A DNA stretch of 8,960 bases, taken from contig CABURZ010000038.1 in the NCBI GenBank assembly GCA_902494065.1, positions 1 through 8,960 on the forward strand, in the 5' to 3' direction. Below, in pieces: positions 5,553-8,960 of this stretch. This DNA comes from an uncultured Sneathia sp. (GTDB taxonomy: Bacteria; Fusobacteriota; Fusobacteriia; Fusobacteriales; Leptotrichiaceae). The notes under the pieces are model-generated. The model worked only from the letters and a program-made list of their open reading frames with translations. It did not search any database and was not told the origin of the DNA. Position numbers and translations under genes: made by a program. The first letter of the stretch is position 1, and every line of letters begins with the position of its first letter.

Positions 5553-6503
5553 ATGAAAAAAATTTTAAAATTTATTACTATGATTTTAATGTGTACTATC
5601 GCATTAGTTGCATGTAATAAAGATTCTAAAACAAAACAAGGTTTTAGTACTAACAAACTTACACTAACTTATGTTACTTCACCGCTAAATGTTCCATCTA
5701 TTTTGGAAAAAGAAAACAAGGTATTTGAAAAGGCCTTGAATGGTGTTGAAATTAGTTATGCTGACCTTACAAGTGGTGCTGATCAAAGTCAAGCACTAGC
5801 TTCAGGAGATGTACAAATATTACACGCTATAGGTGGTTCATCAGTTGTAGCTGCAGCTGCTGGTGGGGCTGACATTAAAATACTTAATATGTATTCACGT
5901 GCTCCAGAAGCCTTTGCACTATTTTCAAAAGACAAAAGCTTAAATAGTCCATCTTCTCTAAAAGGTAAAACTATAGCATGTCCTTTTGGTACTAATCTAC
6001 ATGAACTATTGGTTTCATATTTAAAAAGTGAAAATTTAACATTAAAAGATGTTAATTTTGTAAATATGAGTATTCCTGATGCTTTTGCAGCTGTAAATTC
6101 TGGTAGTATAGACGTGGCACTATTAGGTGGTCCTGCAGGATACAAAGCAGAAAAAGCTGGACTGCATAAAATAACTGACGGAAAAGGATATATAGAAGCA
6201 ATAATATGTGTTGCAACTACACAAAAATTCTATAACGAACATAAAGACATTATAGATGCTCTAATAAAAGCACAAAAAGAATTGCGTAGCTTTATGAATG
6301 ATAAACCTAATGATACTAAAGAAATCGTTAAAAAAGTTTTAAAATTAGATGATGCTGCATATGATGCAATGTATCCACAATATGATTTTAATTTAGATAT
6401 TACTGATAAAGACATACAAGGTTTACAAAAAACAGCTGATTTCATGTTTGAAAATGGTATGATAAAAAATAAGGTTGATGCAAAAACATTGTTTATAAGA
6501 TAA
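5553..6503 (+). CDS. ABC transporter substrate-binding lipoprotein, NMT1/SsuA type
   Basis: I choose the ATG at 5553 because GGAGG (5543-5547) sits five bases before it; the ATG at 5541 has no such site. This gives 316 residues. The N-terminus is a lipoprotein signal: MKKILKF, a hydrophobic core, then LVAC with Cys21 as the lipidated residue. The mature part has the two-lobe layout of NMT1/THI5/SsuA binding proteins: LTLTYVTS at the start, TSGADQSQALASGDVQILH, SSLKGKTIACPFGTNLHELL, and SIPDAFAAVNSGSIDVALL. Such proteins bind nitrate, sulfonates, taurine or thiamine pyrimidine; the ligand cannot be told here. It is last in the operon, two bases after the ATPase gene, with the strongest ribosome site of the four, fitting a need for excess binding protein. 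It ends just before the terminator at 6507. Confidence 0.93.
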   Translation: MKKILKFITMILMCTIALVACNKDSKTKQGFSTNKLTLTYVTSPLNVPSILEKENKVFEKALNGVEISYADLTSGADQSQALASGDVQILHAIGGSSVVAAAAGGADIKILNMYSRAPEAFALFSKDKSLNSPSSLKGKTIACPFGTNLHELLVSYLKSENLTLKDVNFVNMSIPDAFAAVNSGSIDVALLGGPAGYKAEKAGLHKITDGKGYIEAIICVATTQKFYNEHKDIIDALIKAQKELRSFMNDKPNDTKEIVKKVLKLDDAAYDAMYPQYDFNLDITDKDIQGLQKTADFMFENGMIKNKVDAKTLFIR

Positions 6504-6506
6504 AAA

Positions 6507-6538
6507 ATACACCCCAAATTTGGGGTGTATATTTTTTT
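6507..6538. terminator. Bidirectional intrinsic terminator
   Basis: A perfect 24-base palindrome (6507-6530), ATACACCCC on the left and GGGGTGTAT on the right around AAATTT, is followed by seven T's on the plus strand (6532-6538). On the minus strand a run of six T's follows. It lies between the convergent ends of the substrate-binding gene (6503) and rpsI (6539), so it serves both. Confidence 0.95.
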
Positions 6539-6934
6539 CTATCTCTTTGAGAATTGAGGGCTTCTTCTTGCCTTTTTCTTCCCGTATTTTTTTCTTTCAA
6601 CCATTCTTGAGTCTCTTGTTAAGTATCCTGCTTCTTTTAAAGCTGGTCTGTATTCAGCATCATTTTCTAATAATGCTCTTGAAATTCCATGTCTAATTGC
6701 TCCTGCTTGTCCTGAGTTTCCTCCACCATATACATTAACAACTACTTGGAATTTATCTAATGTTTCTGTTAATTCTAATGGTTGTTCAACAATTTTAGCT
6801 AATATTTCTCTACCTTCAAAATATTCTCTCATGTCTTTACCATTAATTATTACACCAGTTTGTCCAGGTATTAATCTTACTCTTGCAACAGAAGTTTTTC
6901 TTCTTCCTGTTCCTAAATATTGTACTTTAGCCAT
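6539..6934 (-). CDS. rpsI: Small ribosomal subunit protein S9
   Basis: A 131-residue protein of normal length for bacterial S9 (uS9). Visible family marks are the N-terminal YLGTGRRKTSVARVRL, the central VYGGGNSGQAGAIRHGISRAL, LTRDSRMVERKKYG, and the C-terminal tail ending SPQFSKR, whose last Arg reaches the P-site tRNA. ATG 6934 has AGGGGGA six bases upstream. That Shine-Dalgarno overlaps the rplM stop codon (6946-6948), and the genes are 11 bases apart, so they are translationally close, as in the conserved rplM-rpsI pair. The sequence strongly resembles Fusobacterium S9. The gene ends three bases from the terminator tract. Confidence 0.98.
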   Translation of the reverse strand: MAKVQYLGTGRRKTSVARVRLIPGQTGVIINGKDMREYFEGREILAKIVEQPLELTETLDKFQVVVNVYGGGNSGQAGAIRHGISRALLENDAEYRPALKEAGYLTRDSRMVERKKYGKKKARRSPQFSKR

Positions 6935-6945
6935 TTATTTTCCCC

Positions 6946-7380
6946 CTACTTTCCTAACTTTTCTGGTTTTTGTGCACCATGTTTGTGATCAGATGTTACA
7001 TATAGTTTTAATCTGTTGATTTGTTGTTTACCTAACTTATTTTTTGGTAACATTCTTTCAACTGCTTTTCTTAAAACTTCAGTAGGTTTTTTATCTAGCA
7101 TTTCTTGTAAACTTCTTACTTTTAATCCTCCAGGATATCCACTATGTCTGTAGTATTTTTTATCAGTTAATTTCTTACCTGTTACAGCAATTTTATCTGC
7201 ATTTGTAACTACAACATAATCTCCACCATCAACATGTGGTGTATAAGTTGGTTTATCTTTACCCATAAGTTTAACAGCTATTTCTACAGCTAATTTACCT
7301 AATATTTTATCTGTTGCATCAATTTCATGCCATTTTCTTGATACTTCTTCTTTTTTTTGAATTGTTGTATACTTATTCAC
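6946..7380 (-). CDS. rplM: Large ribosomal subunit protein L13
   Basis: A 144-residue protein, the usual size for bacterial L13 (uL13), an early-assembly component of the 50S subunit. It has the typical KWHEIDATDKILGKLAVEIA segment (starting near residue 16), HVDGGDYVVVTNADKI, GKKLTDKKYYRHSGYPGG, and MLPKNKLGKQQINRLKLY. Translation starts with GTG at 7380, eight bases after the strong AGGAGG. It is first in the rplM-rpsI operon. The start codon lies in a possible RNA stem described separately, a form consistent with feedback control by L13 itself. Confidence 0.98.
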   Translation of the reverse strand: MNKYTTIQKKEEVSRKWHEIDATDKILGKLAVEIAVKLMGKDKPTYTPHVDGGDYVVVTNADKIAVTGKKLTDKKYYRHSGYPGGLKVRSLQEMLDKKPTEVLRKAVERMLPKNKLGKQQINRLKLYVTSDHKHGAQKPEKLGK

Positions 7381-7410
7381 TTTATTTCCTCCTATTTTTT
7401 ACGTGAATAA
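7373..7410 (-). promoter_or_regulatory. Start-codon-pairing hairpin of rplM
   Basis: In the rplM mRNA the leader octamer UUAUUCAC (7410-7403) is fully complementary to the first eight coding bases GUGAAUAA (7380-7373). The 22-base loop carries the Shine-Dalgarno AGGAGG. Pairing would bury the GUG start codon while leaving the ribosome site single-stranded. L13 autoregulation through its leader is known in other bacteria; the use of this stem for that is inference. Confidence 0.5.
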
Positions 7411-7413
7411 CGG

Positions 7414-7430
7414 TCCTTTGTGGGAAAGGA
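7414..7430 (-). promoter_or_regulatory. Leader hairpin upstream of rplM
   Basis: In the RNA UCCUUU (7430-7425) pairs with AAAGGA (7419-7414) around a five-base loop CCCAC. It begins within a few bases of the predicted transcript start, followed directly by the start-codon hairpin. It could be part of an L13-binding leader, or just stabilise the 5' end. Confidence 0.4.
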
Positions 7431-7439
7431 TTACAAATT

Positions 7440-7468
7440 ATTGTATAATATTTATTTTTTTTTGTCAA
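7440..7468 (-). promoter_or_regulatory. Promoter of rplM-rpsI
   Basis: A perfect -35 box TTGACA (7463-7468) and a -10 box TACAAT (7440-7445) are 17 bases apart on the minus strand, with an A-rich spacer. The start would fall near 7433, giving a leader of about 53 bases. It begins ten bases after the pepC stop codon, with no terminator in between, so pepC read-through could add to ribosomal-protein transcription. Confidence 0.85.
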
Positions 7469-7477
7469 GCAACTATA

Positions 7478-8812
7478 TTACTTCATTAAGGCTAATGAAC
7501 CCATTGGATCCCATGGTTTTAAAACTATAGGTTCATCATTAACTAATTTTTGTAATTCTTCAGGTAAGTATTTCTTATTAACCACAACTTGGTATGTGAA
7601 TTTGTCCATCCATTCATCACTCATTACAAAATATCCCTTATTACCTGGTTCTTCTCCCCAGCTATTTTCCACTTTCCAACGAGTTGAGTTATCATTTACT
7701 AAATTTACTCCTGATAGTACCATAGCATGTGTCATTAGACTTTCACAATAATCTAATGCTACTTCTTTACTCATAGAGAAATCAATTCCAAAGCTTTGAT
7801 TTACTTCAAAAACATTTAAATCCATTATTCCTAATTGACGATCAGAACTTTGTCCAACATCACAACCAAACCATACAGTAACACCATCTTGTAATTGTGA
7901 TATTGTGGCCTTTTTCAATTCGTCCATTGTAACATTTAAATATTTAACTTGTCTACCTCCAACAACATTTCCTAAATAATCTACTGTAAATGTTTTGTGA
8001 TAAGGTTTATCTTTTGTAGGTGCATTAATTAAGCTTATATATTCTCCTAAATCAATATTAACATATTTTTTGAAAAATTCTTGTGGTGTCAAATTTTCAT
8101 CTCTATGATATTTTCCGTCTTTATCTTCATATTCAAATGTAAATGTTTTAGGTGGTTTACCTAAAGATACAACTAAGAAATTGTATACTTCATTTAAAAC
8201 TTTATCTTTAAATTCACGTATTTCATCTATAGTCTTACCATTATCATGCAATTGTCTAATTTCATAAGCTGATTTTCTTAATTTTTTATTCAACAAATCA
8301 TCTAATCTAACAGAATTTGTACTATGAAATGCTTCAGGCATTGCATATTTAGGAACAATTCCATACTTTTCAATTAATGAAGCTAACATATCCCATTGAC
8401 CACCATCTTGTTGAGGAGTAGATAATAGAAAATGTACTAATCTTGAATCTAAATCTTCATTTAAAGTTTTAATTATACTTTCTAAAAAATAGTTAGATTT
8501 TTCTAATTTGTCATAAAAAAAAGTATATGTTTGTGACAATTCAAAATTTTCTAACTTAAATTCCTTATTTAATTTATGTCTAAAAGTATTAAGTGCAGCA
8601 AACATCCAACATCTTCCAGAATGTTTTTGATTTGCAACCTTTCCTGTTTTAATATCTACAGAGTATAAATGTTGATTTAATATTTCTGCATCTTTATTAA
8701 AAGTAGCATTATTTATACCATTTTTGTGAACTGCATTTTGTAATGTTTTTAAATTCTTAGTAGCATAATCTGTATCATATCTTTTAATATCATCAAAGCT
8801 AATCTTACTCAT
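7478..8812 (-). CDS. pepC: Aminopeptidase C / bleomycin hydrolase-type cysteine peptidase (C1B)
   Basis: A 444-residue cytoplasmic cysteine aminopeptidase, full length for the family, which forms hexamers and removes N-terminal residues from peptides. The catalytic triad is visible: Cys68 in SGRCWMFAALN with Gln62 before it, His362 in MTHAMVLSG, and Asn383 in VENSWGEE. The family motif YGIVPKYAMPE is at about 150-160. The C-terminus WDPMGSLALMK is the tail that enters the active-site cleft in this family; the last Lys recalls the C-terminal Lys that yeast bleomycin hydrolase removes itself. I choose the ATG at 8812 because AAGGA (8819-8823) sits six bases before it; the ATG at 8818 directly abuts that site. 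The gene begins 37 bases after tRNA-Asn with no clear promoter or terminator between, and may be transcribed from the rRNA operon. Confidence 0.96.
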   Translation of the reverse strand: MSKISFDDIKRYDTDYATKNLKTLQNAVHKNGINNATFNKDAEILNQHLYSVDIKTGKVANQKHSGRCWMFAALNTFRHKLNKEFKLENFELSQTYTFFYDKLEKSNYFLESIIKTLNEDLDSRLVHFLLSTPQQDGGQWDMLASLIEKYGIVPKYAMPEAFHSTNSVRLDDLLNKKLRKSAYEIRQLHDNGKTIDEIREFKDKVLNEVYNFLVVSLGKPPKTFTFEYEDKDGKYHRDENLTPQEFFKKYVNIDLGEYISLINAPTKDKPYHKTFTVDYLGNVVGGRQVKYLNVTMDELKKATISQLQDGVTVWFGCDVGQSSDRQLGIMDLNVFEVNQSFGIDFSMSKEVALDYCESLMTHAMVLSGVNLVNDNSTRWKVENSWGEEPGNKGYFVMSDEWMDKFTYQVVVNKKYLPEELQKLVNDEPIVLKPWDPMGSLALMK

Positions 8813-8848
8813 TTCCATTCCTTCTTTCTAAAAATATATATAAAAAAA

Positions 8849-8925
8849 TGGCGTCCTCGGATGGATTCGAACCAACGACCCTTTGGTTAACAGCCAAATG
8901 CTCTAACCTGCTGAGCTACGAAGAC
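8849..8925 (-). tRNA. tRNA-Asn (anticodon GTT)
   Basis: A 77-base tRNA with encoded CCA. The acceptor stem is GTCTTCG with CGAGGAC (one G-U pair), discriminator G, then CCA. The D arm contains AGCTCAGCAGGTTAGAGC. The anticodon stem TTTGG/CCAAA carries the loop CTGTTAA with anticodon GTT. The T arm is GTTGG, TTCGAAT, CCATC; it contains a T-T mismatch at the second pair where most Asn tRNAs have a Watson-Crick pair. It follows the 5S gene by eight bases, so it belongs to the rRNA operon. Confidence 0.95.
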
Positions 8926-8933
8926 ACTTTAAA

Positions 8934-8960
8934 CTTGGCAGCTACCGATTTTCCCCATTA
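8934..8960 (-). rRNA. rrf: 5S ribosomal RNA, 3' end (partial)
   Basis: The last 27 bases read on the minus strand GGGGAAAATCGGTAGCTGCC then AAG, which fits the 3' arm of 5S rRNA (...GGTCGCTGCCAGG in many bacteria). A tRNA gene directly follows, as is usual after 5S. The rest lies beyond the window, so the call rests on a short match and context. Confidence 0.6.

Noticed and set aside
5789..6517. Two minus-strand open frames opposite the binding-protein gene
   Set aside because: Both are antisense to a confident lipoprotein gene, and one overlaps the terminator.
6831..7019. Plus-strand open frame across the rplM-rpsI junction
   Set aside because: Antisense to two conserved ribosomal-protein genes; no ribosome site.
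1..8960. CRISPR arrays, insertion sequences, phage genes
   Set aside because: No regularly spaced repeats, transposase or integrase genes, or flanking terminal repeats were seen.

Overview
The window is very AT-rich and carries ordinary bacterial genes. The ribosomal proteins L13 and S9, in particular the S9 tail (KKYGKKKARRSPQFSKR), resemble those of Fusobacteriota. Together with the low GC and the C1-type aminopeptidase this suggests a Leptotrichiaceae-like anaerobe such as Sneathia, Leptotrichia or Streptobacillus. The placement is recalled from family knowledge and was not searched.

Layout. (1) Positions 1-483, minus strand: the 5' part of a maltodextrin-degrading enzyme (CBM34 domain, then the start of a GH13 catalytic domain) with a promoter and a perfect LacI/MalR-type operator. 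(2) 546-1376, plus strand: a stand-alone PEP-binding TIM barrel like the C-terminal domain of PEP synthase, but with Ala where the general-acid Cys should be. (3) 1377-1813: a hairpin, a small two-helix membrane protein whose natural start codon seems to have lost its G, a second Shine-Dalgarno with no start codon behind it, and a terminator shared with the opposite strand. (4) 1814-3421, minus strand: a YeiH/UPF0324 membrane protein followed by an O6-alkylguanine-DNA alkyltransferase, behind a roughly 105-nt leader with a terminator-like hairpin. (5) 3456-6538, plus strand: a four-gene operon. It begins with a small protein resembling the H-cluster domain of [FeFe] hydrogenases, followed by permease, ATPase and lipoprotein of a NitT/TauT/SsuABC-type importer, and ends at a strong bidirectional terminator. 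(6) 6539-8960, minus strand, read right to left: 3' end of 5S rRNA, tRNA-Asn, pepC, then rplM-rpsI behind its own promoter.

The most unusual element is the operon at 3520-6503. Its first product keeps the four cysteines that hold the [4Fe-4S] part of an H-cluster, has Arg instead of the proton-relay Cys, and is only 202 residues. It overlaps the transporter genes translationally, which suggests an iron-sulfur protein working with uptake of an unknown small molecule. Also worth attention are the Cys-less PEP barrel, an RNA hairpin that would pair the GTG start codon of rplM, the yeiH leader, and the two Shine-Dalgarno sites without start codons.
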